Origin: Candidatus Bipolaricaulota bacterium
Lineage (GTDB): Bacteria > Bipolaricaulota > Bipolaricaulia > M55B111
Direction of reading: 5' to 3'
NCBI GenBank assembly: GCA_018334615.1
Contig: JAGXLP010000004.1
Span: 1 to 25,209, forward strand
DNA: 25,209 bases
Shown here: positions 15,131 through 23,335 of the stretch, in pieces
Numbering within the stretch: position 1 is the first letter of the stretch
How the letters are laid out: every line of letters starts with the position of its first letter
Notes under the pieces: generated by a model
The model's input: only the letters and a program-made list of their open reading frames with translations
Told to the model about the DNA's origin: nothing
Databases searched by the model: none
Position numbers and translations under genes: made by a program

Positions 15131-17710
15131 ATGAATTATAATTTTAAAAGTCTAATTGTCCTAGCTTTATCCTTTCTACTAGTTCTAGGTGCTTTTACGG
15201 CTGTTTTAGCCCAGGAAGAAGGTGAATTGGTAAAAGAGATCAAACTAGAAGTGAGGACGAGCCGATCTACAGGTATTGGTGACACTGCTGAAGGCACCCT
15301 GGATGTATTCCTGCAGGGAGTTCCAGGTAAACTGTTCGAAGGAATATCCGAAAGCATGCGGGAGAAAATTGGCAGGCTCAGTAGTGCCGGTTTGTATAAT
15401 AACCTTTACTTCAACCCGGCAGCTTCTGCCAAATACACTTGTGAAGTGGGTGGCCAAAGGAAATTTAACCCTTTTTCAATTAAAGAATTCCGCTATGCAA
15501 CGAACTGGCTGGTGGACAGACAGAAGATCGTCGAGGAAATATATAACGGCTACGCGGCAGTTAGGCCTACCTCGGTAGTGAAAAGCATGTCAGCGTACGA
15601 TCAGTACGTCCAGCCGGTGGTTGCTGATCACGGTATAACCCCGACAGGGGATTTCGAGAAGGCAAAGACGATGATTACGGATGCTATGGAATCCGCCATG
15701 GAAGATCCCGAACTCAAGGGAGAATTAAAGAAGATAGAAGCCGACAACTCCCCCGCAGGCTATTGGTGGGCATATAAGGGTCCCAATGAGGATGAATTTA
15801 GTAAGATTAGCCCGATAGTCATGATCAGAGTCGAGGACGAAAGGAAAGAGATAGGTCAGTACTACTGCGATCAACTGGAAAAAGTCGGTTTCAAGCCTGA
15901 GAGGAAACAATGGGACAGAAGGAAAGCCATCTCAACTGCCTGGTACTCAGACCCCAAGGAACTTAAATGGCATGTCTATACAGGTGCATGGGGAGCTTCT
16001 GGCAATTCCTACTTTGAGAGGTTCAGTGCCTTCCAGATGTACGCTCCTTTCTACGGCTATTTACCGGGTGGATTTGCCGGCGAAACCGCCTGGAAGTACA
16101 AGAATGAAGAACTGAATAAGTATGGTAAAAAAATAAGCCAAGGAGAACTCTCAACGGAAAAGGAGTACTGGGAAACTTTTCAGAACTGCATCGACCTTGG
16201 TATCGAACAAAGCGTCAGAGTTTTCCTGACCACTACATTCAACTTCTATCCTTACAATAAAGAGTCGGTCACCTCCTTTATACCTGACGGAAAGATTGGA
16301 TGGTCCAGCATCTGGACAGCTAGAACCATTAAAACGACGGATGGCGTCCTGAATGCCGCAGAATATGCCAGCCAGGGCAACCTGTTCATGGATAACTGGA
16401 ACTATATCGGTGGGTCGACGGACACCTATACAATGAGATTAGTGAGACTGTTGCAGGATCCTTCCAGCTTTCCCGACCCGCAGACCGGTCTGAGTAGACC
16501 CATGCGTAGTGAATGGACGAATATAGAAAAAGACTATGAGTATACGGATGAAGATGGGGATGGAACCAAAGAGCTTCAGGCTAATTTGGAAGTTCCTGAT
16601 GATGCAGTATACTACGATACTAAAGACGAGAAATGGAAGAAAGTTGAAGCTGGCACTATGGCAGCTACCAGCGCCACGTATCAGTGGAAGTACTCCAAGT
16701 TCCACGACGGCCACATGATGGATGACACGGACCTGATTGCCTCATGGGCATTTGACAAGGAATGGTCCTATCAGGACGGGGAAGGAGATCCAAAGTACAA
16801 CAGTGGTTTTGGTGGTCAGAACAGACCTTGGTACGAAAAGATACATGGTGTCGTCTGGCATGGGGACGGGAAGTTCACCGTTTACGGCGACTACACCTTC
16901 CCATCAGATCCCATGATCGGCATGTATTATAACGTTGGCATCGGTAAACCGTGGGAAGTAAATTACGCTGCAGGCGAACTGGTCGCCTCCGAGGAACCTT
17001 CACCCGTTCTGGGAGCCTCCTATACCTGGGAAGAGACCGAAGACTCTCAGTGGGTCCACTTTATCAGTGAAAGTCAGGGGCAGGATTACAAGGCAAAGCT
17101 GGAGAGTATGAAGGAGAACTTCAATGTTCCTCCTTATCTCAAGGAAGAAAATAACTCTCCGGCGCCGATTACCGAGGAAGAGTTAGCCGAGGAAGTGGAC
17201 AGTATAGTTAACTTCTACGACGAGTATGGCCACTTCTTCACCAGTCAGGGAACGTTCGTGCTGACTAACTACGACGCCCAGAACAAGGTTATGAACTTTG
17301 AACGGTTTGACCAGGTCGTCGAGAATCCGGAATACCCATACAGTTGGGATTACTGGAGTAAGAACCTGAAATTTGTCAGCCTGACGTTCGGTAACATCCA
17401 GGTTCCTACTAATACGCCCCGAGGCTCTAACTTCACGATCAGCGTAGAAGCGGAAAAGACGCAGTCCTATCCGACTGAAAAATCCGCTCCTGCAGAAGAA
17501 GGGAACGTCGAAATTAGGTTGTTATCGGATGGAGAGTTACTTCACACGGAACAGGCAAAACTTTCGGAACCAGGAGTGTTCCAGGCAACGATGCCAGCCG
17601 ACGCTACCGTAAATCTTGACCCGGGAGCCTACGAGGTCAAAGTCGTCGGCCACCTGCCAGGTCAGGAAGCATCCACACAAGAATCTACGTTCACCATAGT
17701 CCTGGTTTAA
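15131..17710 (+). CDS. oppA: Oligopeptide-type ABC transporter substrate-binding protein, large and circularly permuted
   Basis: An 859-residue secreted binding protein related to SBP_bac_5 (OppA/DppA). The signal peptide covers 1-27 (AVLA before Q28) with no lipobox cysteine. After it, KLEVRTSRSTGIGDTAEGTLDVF resembles the middle of a normal OppA (the strand after the NPDYW motif and the GEVDL segment). FNPFSIKEFRYATNWLVDRQKIVEEIYNG (113-140) is the VRxAxxxAIDR landmark usually found after the middle, and a C-lobe continues to about 400. Only then come the usual N-terminal landmarks: YQWKYSKFHDG (517-527) and GTFVLTNYDAQ through PEYPYSWDYW (707-742). A beta-rich domain (about 745-859) closes the protein. 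DEDGDGTKE at 473-481 resembles a calcium loop. AAGGAGGG sits 6 nt before the ATG. The terminator after the gene separates it from oppB. Confidence 0.9.
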   Translation: MNYNFKSLIVLALSFLLVLGAFTAVLAQEEGELVKEIKLEVRTSRSTGIGDTAEGTLDVFLQGVPGKLFEGISESMREKIGRLSSAGLYNNLYFNPAASAKYTCEVGGQRKFNPFSIKEFRYATNWLVDRQKIVEEIYNGYAAVRPTSVVKSMSAYDQYVQPVVADHGITPTGDFEKAKTMITDAMESAMEDPELKGELKKIEADNSPAGYWWAYKGPNEDEFSKISPIVMIRVEDERKEIGQYYCDQLEKVGFKPERKQWDRRKAISTAWYSDPKELKWHVYTGAWGASGNSYFERFSAFQMYAPFYGYLPGGFAGETAWKYKNEELNKYGKKISQGELSTEKEYWETFQNCIDLGIEQSVRVFLTTTFNFYPYNKESVTSFIPDGKIGWSSIWTARTIKTTDGVLNAAEYASQGNLFMDNWNYIGGSTDTYTMRLVRLLQDPSSFPDPQTGLSRPMRSEWTNIEKDYEYTDEDGDGTKELQANLEVPDDAVYYDTKDEKWKKVEAGTMAATSATYQWKYSKFHDGHMMDDTDLIASWAFDKEWSYQDGEGDPKYNSGFGGQNRPWYEKIHGVVWHGDGKFTVYGDYTFPSDPMIGMYYNVGIGKPWEVNYAAGELVASEEPSPVLGASYTWEETEDSQWVHFISESQGQDYKAKLESMKENFNVPPYLKEENNSPAPITEEELAEEVDSIVNFYDEYGHFFTSQGTFVLTNYDAQNKVMNFERFDQVVENPEYPYSWDYWSKNLKFVSLTFGNIQVPTNTPRGSNFTISVEAEKTQSYPTEKSAPAEEGNVEIRLLSDGELLHTEQAKLSEPGVFQATMPADATVNLDPGAYEVKVVGHLPGQEASTQESTFTIVLV

Positions 17711-17763
17711 TTAATTGGGTAAGTTTAACTTATTGAACCCAAAGTAAACTAGTTGGACGCTCT

Positions 17764-17816
17764 AACCAGGGTGGGGTTGGGGTTGAGCTTGAACCCCATC
17801 CTGGTTTACTTTTTTC
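17764..17816 (+). terminator. Strong intrinsic terminator after oppA
   Basis: A 15-bp stem with one G-U pair: AACCAGGGTGGGGTT (17764-17778) pairs with AACCCCATCCTGGTT (17792-17806), followed by TACTTTTTTC. A second GGGGTT in the loop (17779-17784) could pair with the same AACCCC, and AAGTAAAC just upstream can extend the stem against GTTTACTT. Its place between oppA and oppB suggests partial read-through, giving much more binding protein than permease. Confidence 0.85.
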
Positions 17817-18182
17817 TTAGAGTCGGGTTGAAGATTCCTCAAAACTCCTACCAAACGGGATCGAATCGAATATTATAATATTATATTTCACCACAATAAG
17901 AAATGGGGTCAAGAAGAAAGAGTTTAGGCGCTTGACTGAAATGATCTCAATTAAGAGTTTATTTGTTTGATTTTTCCTTTCTCCTGGGTTATTTTTTTAA
18001 AGTAATTTTTTTGGGGAAGGGGTCACTTGGTTTAGTTAAGTTGCTCTTTGCCGGCGGGGAGCGGAAGAAGTAGGGGGATTTTGCACTTTTCTGAATCCGG
18101 TTAATACCGGAAGATAAACACTAAAGCAACCAAGCGAGGATTTTTGCTTGGCTAATTTGTTATTGTCAAGGGGGAAAAAGAA
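17817..18182. other. Spacer between the oppA terminator and oppB
   Basis: About 370 bp without a gene. A 14-bp perfect AT palindrome, AATATTATAATATT (17869-17882), contains TATAAT, but no -35 box sits at correct spacing. TTGACT at 17933-17938 likewise lacks a -10. A 6-bp hairpin CCAAGC/GCTTGG (18130-18151) lies just before the oppB ribosome binding site GGGGG (18170-18174) and could be a weak second terminator or an mRNA-processing or stabilising hairpin. Confidence 0.4.
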
Positions 18183-19244
18183 ATGCCAGCGAGGGTGAAG
18201 TACCTCGTATTCAGGACTTTTCAAGCTTTGATTGTCCTGGGTATAGTAATACTTATCTTCTCCGCTTTATTTAACAGCGTTTCGGAGGAGCAGCTACAAA
18301 CAAGAATCCGACAGACGGTTACTGGAAGGGTACGCAATAGCCCTGAGCTTCAGCAGCTATCCGATGAAGAGTTGAAGGAGTGGAGGGAAAATGAAATAGA
18401 GAAATTAAGGAATAGATGGGGGCTAAACCAGCCAGTCTGGAAGAGGATATTTATGGACGCCTGGGACAGGATGACGCTTGATTTCGGGAAATCCTACATG
18501 ATGACGGCACCCAGTGGAAGCAGACAGGTAATGGATATAATTATGTCGAGGCTACCGAGGACGATTCTTCTCTTTACGACTGCCGCGGTGATTTATGTTT
18601 TCCTGGGTCTTGTGGTTGGTTTGAAGGCAGCTCAGGTGGCTGGTGGTAAGTTGGACAGGTTCTTATCGATTTTCGGCATGACTTCTTCCAGTATGCCCAT
18701 GTGGTGGCTCGGGATGCTGGCCATATTGGTTTTTGCCTATCAGCTCGGCTGGTTCCCTTCTACGGCTATGCCACTACCTCAGACTACCGGTCTGGATTAC
18801 TACCTTGGAGTTCTTTACAGGCTAGCACTGCCGCTGGCGACGATCGTATTTAACATCTTTGGTGCAAGAGCCTGGGTGACGAGAAATATAGTTACCGACG
18901 TTCTTCAGGACGACTATATAATGGCAGCCAGGGCGAAGGGAGTGCCGGAGCGCAAGGTAATCTATGGTCATACTCTCCGGACGGCGGCTCCCCCGGTCGT
19001 AACTTCGGCGTTACTGTCACTGTTGATGTCGATAGGCGGGGCAATGATTACCGAAGTTGTATTTAATTGGCCTGGAATTGGCTTGTTGACAAGGATAGCG
19101 ATCCTCCAGAACGATACCCCGGTGGTTATGGGTGTGATGTTTATCACTTCGGCAATGTATATCTTTGGCTACCTGGTAGCTGATCTTCTTTACGGACTGC
19201 TTGATCCCAGGGTGGAAGTCGGTACCTCACGGTCTATGAGTTAG
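18183..19244 (+). CDS. oppB: Oligopeptide-type ABC transporter permease OppB
   Basis: The first inner-membrane permease subunit of the peptide transporter, 353 residues. It has one N-terminal helix (about 9-30), then an extended, highly charged extracytoplasmic loop (about 32-100, helical with DEELKEWRENEIEKLRNRW), then the five-helix BPD_transp_1 core. The cytoplasmic EAA loop that docks to the ATPases reads DDYIMAARAKGVPERKVIYGH at 243-263. The family stretch ITEVVFNWPGIGLLTRIAI follows at 289-307 and the protein ends with DLLYGLLDPRV. This order is standard for OppB/DppB. The ATG at 18183 has GGGGG with an 8-nt spacer. Its stop codon is 9 nt before the preferred oppC start. Confidence 0.95.
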   Translation: MPARVKYLVFRTFQALIVLGIVILIFSALFNSVSEEQLQTRIRQTVTGRVRNSPELQQLSDEELKEWRENEIEKLRNRWGLNQPVWKRIFMDAWDRMTLDFGKSYMMTAPSGSRQVMDIIMSRLPRTILLFTTAAVIYVFLGLVVGLKAAQVAGGKLDRFLSIFGMTSSSMPMWWLGMLAILVFAYQLGWFPSTAMPLPQTTGLDYYLGVLYRLALPLATIVFNIFGARAWVTRNIVTDVLQDDYIMAARAKGVPERKVIYGHTLRTAAPPVVTSALLSLLMSIGGAMITEVVFNWPGIGLLTRIAILQNDTPVVMGVMFITSAMYIFGYLVADLLYGLLDPRVEVGTSRSMS

Positions 19245-19248
19245 GTGA
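19243..19248 (+). promoter_or_regulatory. Ribosome binding site deciding the oppC start
   Basis: AGGTGA overlaps the oppB stop codon and stands 5 nt before GTG at 19254. The upstream GTG at 19245 lies inside this site and has no ribosome binding site of its own, so 19254 is preferred. Confidence 0.5.
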
Positions 19249-19253
19249 TAAGA

Positions 19254-20666
19254 GTGATTTTGAAAAAGTTAAAGGGCCTATTCAGGGGTTTTTTGAGTGT
19301 ATTCAGGGAGTACAGGGGCGAAACGACGGGAATGATTGGTCTGGGTTTGATAATTACCATGCTTATTTTTGCCCTTCTATCACCTTCCCTCGCCCCGGAC
19401 ACGAACCAGAAGTGGGACAACGTCGACAGGTGGAAGGACCTGCCCAGCGGTGCCCCCCCTTTTTGGATGAACTACTTCTCTGGCACGAATAAGGCGACCC
19501 ACCAGATAAAGAACGAACCCTCGAGCACTTCTAGTGAGTCCGTAATTACCACGATGGTTTACGATTACCAGTTCAGCGAGGACTTACCTCCAAAAGATGT
19601 AGTTTTTTACGTTAATGGTAAATACGAGGACAAGGCGCCAACACTGATAGCTAGTCTTATCCGGCCAGATGACGAGAGGCTCCAGCTGGCAACGAAGTCT
19701 ATACAGGGAACTGAAGGTGAATCCGGCTATACCTTCGAAACAAGGTTGAGTCTGTTTGGAGGGAACCAGCAGAGACGGAAGGTCTACAGGTTCGCAAAAC
19801 AATACGAAGAGGGTTCGGTTCCCGGCCCGAGCGAGATAGATGTAACCCGGACGGCGTTCGCTAAAACTCAGGACGGAATGTTGTCCAGGACGGAGCCGCT
19901 AAATGGCGAATACAAGATAGAATTACTGCTGGTTGGTACGGGAACGGAGCTTACGAGCTCGAGAGGGATATTCATGGGCCGGGTTTATGGCCTGATGGGA
20001 ACTGATGGTAGCGGTCACGATATTGCCCGGGGCTGGCTCTGGGGCGCCAGGTGGGGGTTCATCCTTGGTTTGTCCGTGGCAATTGGCACAGTGATTATTG
20101 CCCTGATATTCGGCATGACAAGTGCGTACTACGGTGGATGGGTCGATGAGCTGATGCAGCGGCTGAACGAGATTATTATGGGGATACCGACACTGCCGAT
20201 ACTGGTTATTGTAGCGACTATATGGGGGCGGAGTATCTGGTTCGTAATATTTATCATGACCCTTCTCTATTGGAGAGGCATCGCCAAGACCATTAGAGCC
20301 CGGGGGCTCCAGATCAGGCAAAATACATACGTGGAAGCAGGTGAAGCTCTGGGTGCCAGTGGTGCCAGGATTATTCGCGGCCACATGATCCCTCAGATGC
20401 TTCCTTACGCCTTTGCGGAGGCAGCGTTGATGGTTCCCATGGCGATAATAGCTGCTGCCGGGTTGCACGTGCTTGGCCTCGGTGACCCCACGGTAGTAAC
20501 CTGGGGGACCATGCTCAGTGAGGCAAATAGCGCAGGAGCGACTATTCGTGGCATGTGGTGGTGGGTCCTGCTGCCCGGACTAGGGATCACGCTGCTGGGG
20601 TTTGGCTTCATATCGGCCGGCATGGCTGTTGAAAGGATAGTTAACCCGAAAATGAAGCAGGAATAG
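19254..20666 (+). CDS. oppC: Oligopeptide-type ABC transporter permease OppC with a large extracytoplasmic insertion
   Basis: The second permease subunit, 470 residues from GTG 19254, against roughly 280-320 for usual OppC proteins. The first helix (about 26-44) is followed by SPSLAPDT. The usual short loop leading to GTDxxGRD is replaced by about 195 residues (roughly 50-245) that look beta-rich and outside the membrane; this means an insertion of about 150 residues. The normal core then resumes with YGLMGTDGSGHDIARGWLWG and five helices. The EAA loop is QNTYVEAGEALGASGARIIRGH. The insertion is in frame, with no sign of a frameshift, and codon use looks like the rest. It could contact the oversized binding protein. 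oppD follows after 19 nt. Confidence 0.93.
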   Translation: MILKKLKGLFRGFLSVFREYRGETTGMIGLGLIITMLIFALLSPSLAPDTNQKWDNVDRWKDLPSGAPPFWMNYFSGTNKATHQIKNEPSSTSSESVITTMVYDYQFSEDLPPKDVVFYVNGKYEDKAPTLIASLIRPDDERLQLATKSIQGTEGESGYTFETRLSLFGGNQQRRKVYRFAKQYEEGSVPGPSEIDVTRTAFAKTQDGMLSRTEPLNGEYKIELLLVGTGTELTSSRGIFMGRVYGLMGTDGSGHDIARGWLWGARWGFILGLSVAIGTVIIALIFGMTSAYYGGWVDELMQRLNEIIMGIPTLPILVIVATIWGRSIWFVIFIMTLLYWRGIAKTIRARGLQIRQNTYVEAGEALGASGARIIRGHMIPQMLPYAFAEAALMVPMAIIAAAGLHVLGLGDPTVVTWGTMLSEANSAGATIRGMWWWVLLPGLGITLLGFGFISAGMAVERIVNPKMKQE

Positions 20667-20685
20667 GACTGTTAGGAGGAGAATA

Positions 20686-21654
20686 ATGGCTAATCCTGTT
20701 CTCGATGTACGGAACTTGACTACTCATTACTTCACAAGAAAGGGCGAGGTCCAGGCTCTGGACGACGCCAGTTTTGATCTCGCCGAGGGGGAATCGTTGG
20801 GCGTAGCCGGTGAGAGCGGCTGTGGGAAGAGTACGATGGCTTTTTCCCTGATTAATCAGGTTCAGCCTCCTGGACGGGTGGTCGAGGGAGAGGTAAATAT
20901 CGACGGCATAAATGCTGTTCAGCTATCCGAAACGGAGACCAGAAATAAGGTAAGGTGGAAGCGTATTTCGATGGTTTTCCAGGGGGCAATGGACATATTG
21001 ACCCCTGTTTACACTGTCGGGCATCAAATGAAGGAGCCATTACATTACCATCAGGGGATTACCGGAGACGAGGCCAGGGAGAAGTGTGAGAGCATCCTCA
21101 GGGAGGTAGGGCTGGATAAAGAAATATTTACAAGATACCCCCATGAATTGAGCGGGGGGCAAAAACAGAGAGTGATTATAGCGACATCTCTACTACTGAC
21201 GCCCACTGTGTTGATTGCTGATGAACCTACTACATCGCTGGACGTAGTCGTTGAAGCACAGATAATGAACCTGCTTAAGGGGCTTAAAAAGGAACTGGGG
21301 ATATCGATGATTTTTATTACACACGATCTTAGCATTCTCTCGGAGGTTTCGAACAAGCTCTCGATAATGTATGCCGGAAAGTTTGCCGAACTTGGGGACG
21401 CTGACAAGATATATAACAACCCGAAGCATCCTTATACCGAAAAGCTCTTGGCTTCGATCCCGAGGATCCACAAGGATGTGGAAAGGCTGGAAAGAATCCC
21501 GGGCGCTCCGCCAAACCTAGTTGATCCTCCTTCAGGATGCAGATTCCATCCCCGATGTACTTACGCGGAAGAAGTCTGTCAGAAAAAAGTCCCGGAACCC
21601 AGACAAGTCGAGGGAAGGAAGGTCGCCTGTCACTTCGCGGGCGAGGTTACGTGA
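20686..21654 (+). CDS. oppD: Oligopeptide-type ABC transporter ATPase OppD
   Basis: A cytoplasmic ABC ATPase of the Opp/Dpp family, 322 residues. Walker A is GESGCGKST (42-50), the Q-loop is VFQGAMDILTP around 97-106, the signature is LSGGQKQR (155-162), Walker B is VLIADEPT (175-182) and the switch histidine is in THDLS (212-216). The C-terminal oligo_HPY domain has four cysteines, C285, C291, C298 and C315, in GCRFHPRCTYAEEVC and VACHF, the pattern reported to hold a 4Fe-4S cluster in a DppD structure. TAGGAGGAG stands just before the ATG at 20686. It probably forms a heterodimer with OppF, which starts 15 nt downstream. Peptide as substrate is inferred from the family. Confidence 0.95.
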   Translation: MANPVLDVRNLTTHYFTRKGEVQALDDASFDLAEGESLGVAGESGCGKSTMAFSLINQVQPPGRVVEGEVNIDGINAVQLSETETRNKVRWKRISMVFQGAMDILTPVYTVGHQMKEPLHYHQGITGDEAREKCESILREVGLDKEIFTRYPHELSGGQKQRVIIATSLLLTPTVLIADEPTTSLDVVVEAQIMNLLKGLKKELGISMIFITHDLSILSEVSNKLSIMYAGKFAELGDADKIYNNPKHPYTEKLLASIPRIHKDVERLERIPGAPPNLVDPPSGCRFHPRCTYAEEVCQKKVPEPRQVEGRKVACHFAGEVT

Positions 21655-21668
21655 GGGGAGGTGAGAGC

Positions 21669-22670
21669 ATGAACGCCGTTCTGGAAGCTGAAAATCTCAA
21701 GAAGTACTATACCGTGAGTCAGTCCTTCTTCAGTAGGATGCTCGGAAGCCAGACAAAACAGGTCAAAGCAGTGGACGAAGTGAATTTTCAAATACCTCGG
21801 AAAAACGCGATGGCAGTCGTCGGGGAATCTGGTTGTGGCAAGACCACTCTCGGAAAGGTAGTAATGAGACTACTGGACGCCACGGACGGTAAGCTAATTA
21901 TGGAAGGAAAGGACGTTACGGAACTTAGCGGTTCGGGTGAACTAAAGGCTTACCGAAGGACCACACAGATGATATTTCAGGATCCGTTTTCCTCCATGGA
22001 TCCCAGGTTTACCGCTTTCAATACACTGGAAGAGCCGATGGATATACACGGAACCGGAGGCAGTTACGAAGAAAGAAGAAAGATCATAATGAATGCACTC
22101 GAGGAAGTTCAATTGACCCCGGCCGAGGAGTTCATCGATAGATATCCTCACATGCTTTCCGGTGGACAGAAGCAGAGAGTCGCAATAGCCCGTGCACTAA
22201 TCCTGAATCCGGATTTCATTGTGGCTGATGAGCCTACATCAATGCTGGACGTTTCCGTCCGGGCCGAGTTGCTTAACCTGATGAAAGATCTGATGGAAGA
22301 GGAGAACCTGACCTATCTTTACATTACCCACGACATATCGACTTCAAGGTTCTTTTCCGACTCCATATCCGTAATGTATCTGGGTAAATTCGTCGAAAAA
22401 GGGGAAGTAGCAACCGTTCTTGATGATCCTCTGCATCCTTACTCACAAGCTCTGTTAAAAGCCGTACCGGAGCCAAAACCGGAAATGGTTGAGGTAATCA
22501 AGGAGCTTCCGATTACTGGCGAAGTGCCAGATGCCACAAATGTACCCCCCGGATGTCGATTCCACCCGAGATGCCCTTACGCTCAGGATGTATGTAAGAA
22601 AGAAGAACCTGAGTTAAGAGAAGTCGAGGGCAGGGAAGTCGCCTGCCACTTTGCAGGGGAAGTTCCTTAA
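21669..22670 (+). CDS. oppF: Oligopeptide-type ABC transporter ATPase OppF
   Basis: The second ATPase, 333 residues. Walker A is GESGCGKTT (52-60), the Q-loop is IFQDPFSSMDPR (102-113), the signature LSGGQKQR (163-170), Walker B FIVADEPT (183-190) and the H-loop THDIS (220-224). The C-terminal cysteines C296, C302, C309 and C326 repeat the cluster pattern of OppD; the two tails are almost the same (VEGREVACHFAGEV here). Longer frames starting inside oppD (21537) are not credible, because GGAGGTGAG lies just before the ATG at 21669 and MNAVLEAENLKKYY is the normal N-terminus. It is the last clear opp gene. A membrane protein of unknown function begins 57 bp downstream. Confidence 0.95.
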   Translation: MNAVLEAENLKKYYTVSQSFFSRMLGSQTKQVKAVDEVNFQIPRKNAMAVVGESGCGKTTLGKVVMRLLDATDGKLIMEGKDVTELSGSGELKAYRRTTQMIFQDPFSSMDPRFTAFNTLEEPMDIHGTGGSYEERRKIIMNALEEVQLTPAEEFIDRYPHMLSGGQKQRVAIARALILNPDFIVADEPTSMLDVSVRAELLNLMKDLMEEENLTYLYITHDISTSRFFSDSISVMYLGKFVEKGEVATVLDDPLHPYSQALLKAVPEPKPEMVEVIKELPITGEVPDATNVPPGCRFHPRCPYAQDVCKKEEPELREVEGREVACHFAGEVP

Positions 22671-22727
22671 TTAGCATTTCGGTGGATAAACCTACCTGAG
22701 GTATCCCTTTTCTGAAAGGAAGGAGAG

Positions 22728-23330
22728 ATGAACCGCGAAGCGCCAAGTATATGGGAAGTCTTATCCGGTAATATGAGGATGTTATTTGGTGCGATCCTGC
22801 TCCTTTTGGCGTTGATTCTTGCCTTTTCCGCTGTTTATAACAAGACTGGTACCTTTTCTCAAGAAGGAAGTGTCGACCCCGAGGAAACCGTGGGAATTGA
22901 GAAAAGGAGACCGGAAAATGAAGGTAAATTGAATCTAAAAGTTGACAATGAGACAGTATCGACATCCGCGGAGGCGGCACTCCTTGATGATAATAGGGAG
23001 CTCGTTCAGAAGGTCTCCCTGAGTGGTGACGGGAGCAACACGGTTGAAATAGACGAAGAGGTAAGTTATTTTAAGTTGGTTTCCGGTGAAGATAGTTACG
23101 ATTACGAATACCGGATCCAATTTTCCTATCAGCCGTTTAGATGGCTTGCAATCCCCGCCGCCATTTTTACCGTTTTCGGTGTAATAGCGATTTACAGAGG
23201 GTTCGACGAGTTTATGACCGACTTTGCAGAAGAGAAAGTAGAAAAGACGAAGGAGGAGGGAGTAGAAACAGAGGAGGGCCAACACGTCGACTTTATGGGG
23301 ATAAATAATGAAGAAGGTGAAGATAGGTAG
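22728..23330 (+). CDS. Two-helix membrane protein of unknown function downstream of opp
   Basis: I do not recognise this 200-residue protein. Helix 1 covers about 18-38 (MLFGAILLLLALILAFSAVY), helix 2 about 138-156 (RWLAIPAAIFTVFGVIAIY). The 100 residues between are acidic, beta-rich and probably outside the membrane. The C-terminal 40 residues are strongly acidic and helical (EEKVEKTKEEGVETEEGQ), probably cytoplasmic. GGAAGGAGAG just before the ATG makes it well supported as a real gene. It follows oppF by 57 bp and precedes the next gene by 5 bp, so it may be an accessory component of the opp operon; that link is positional only. Confidence 0.75.
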   Translation: MNREAPSIWEVLSGNMRMLFGAILLLLALILAFSAVYNKTGTFSQEGSVDPEETVGIEKRRPENEGKLNLKVDNETVSTSAEAALLDDNRELVQKVSLSGDGSNTVEIDEEVSYFKLVSGEDSYDYEYRIQFSYQPFRWLAIPAAIFTVFGVIAIYRGFDEFMTDFAEEKVEKTKEEGVETEEGQHVDFMGINNEEGEDR

Positions 23331-23335
23331 GTACG

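Noticed and set aside
19923..20468. 181-codon antisense frame inside oppC
   Set aside because: Low-complexity, His/Pro/Asn-rich shadow of the permease gene.
21537..21668. Longer oppF starting inside oppD
   Set aside because: This is the oppD C-terminus read in another frame; the real start at 21669 has a strong ribosome binding site and a normal N-terminus.
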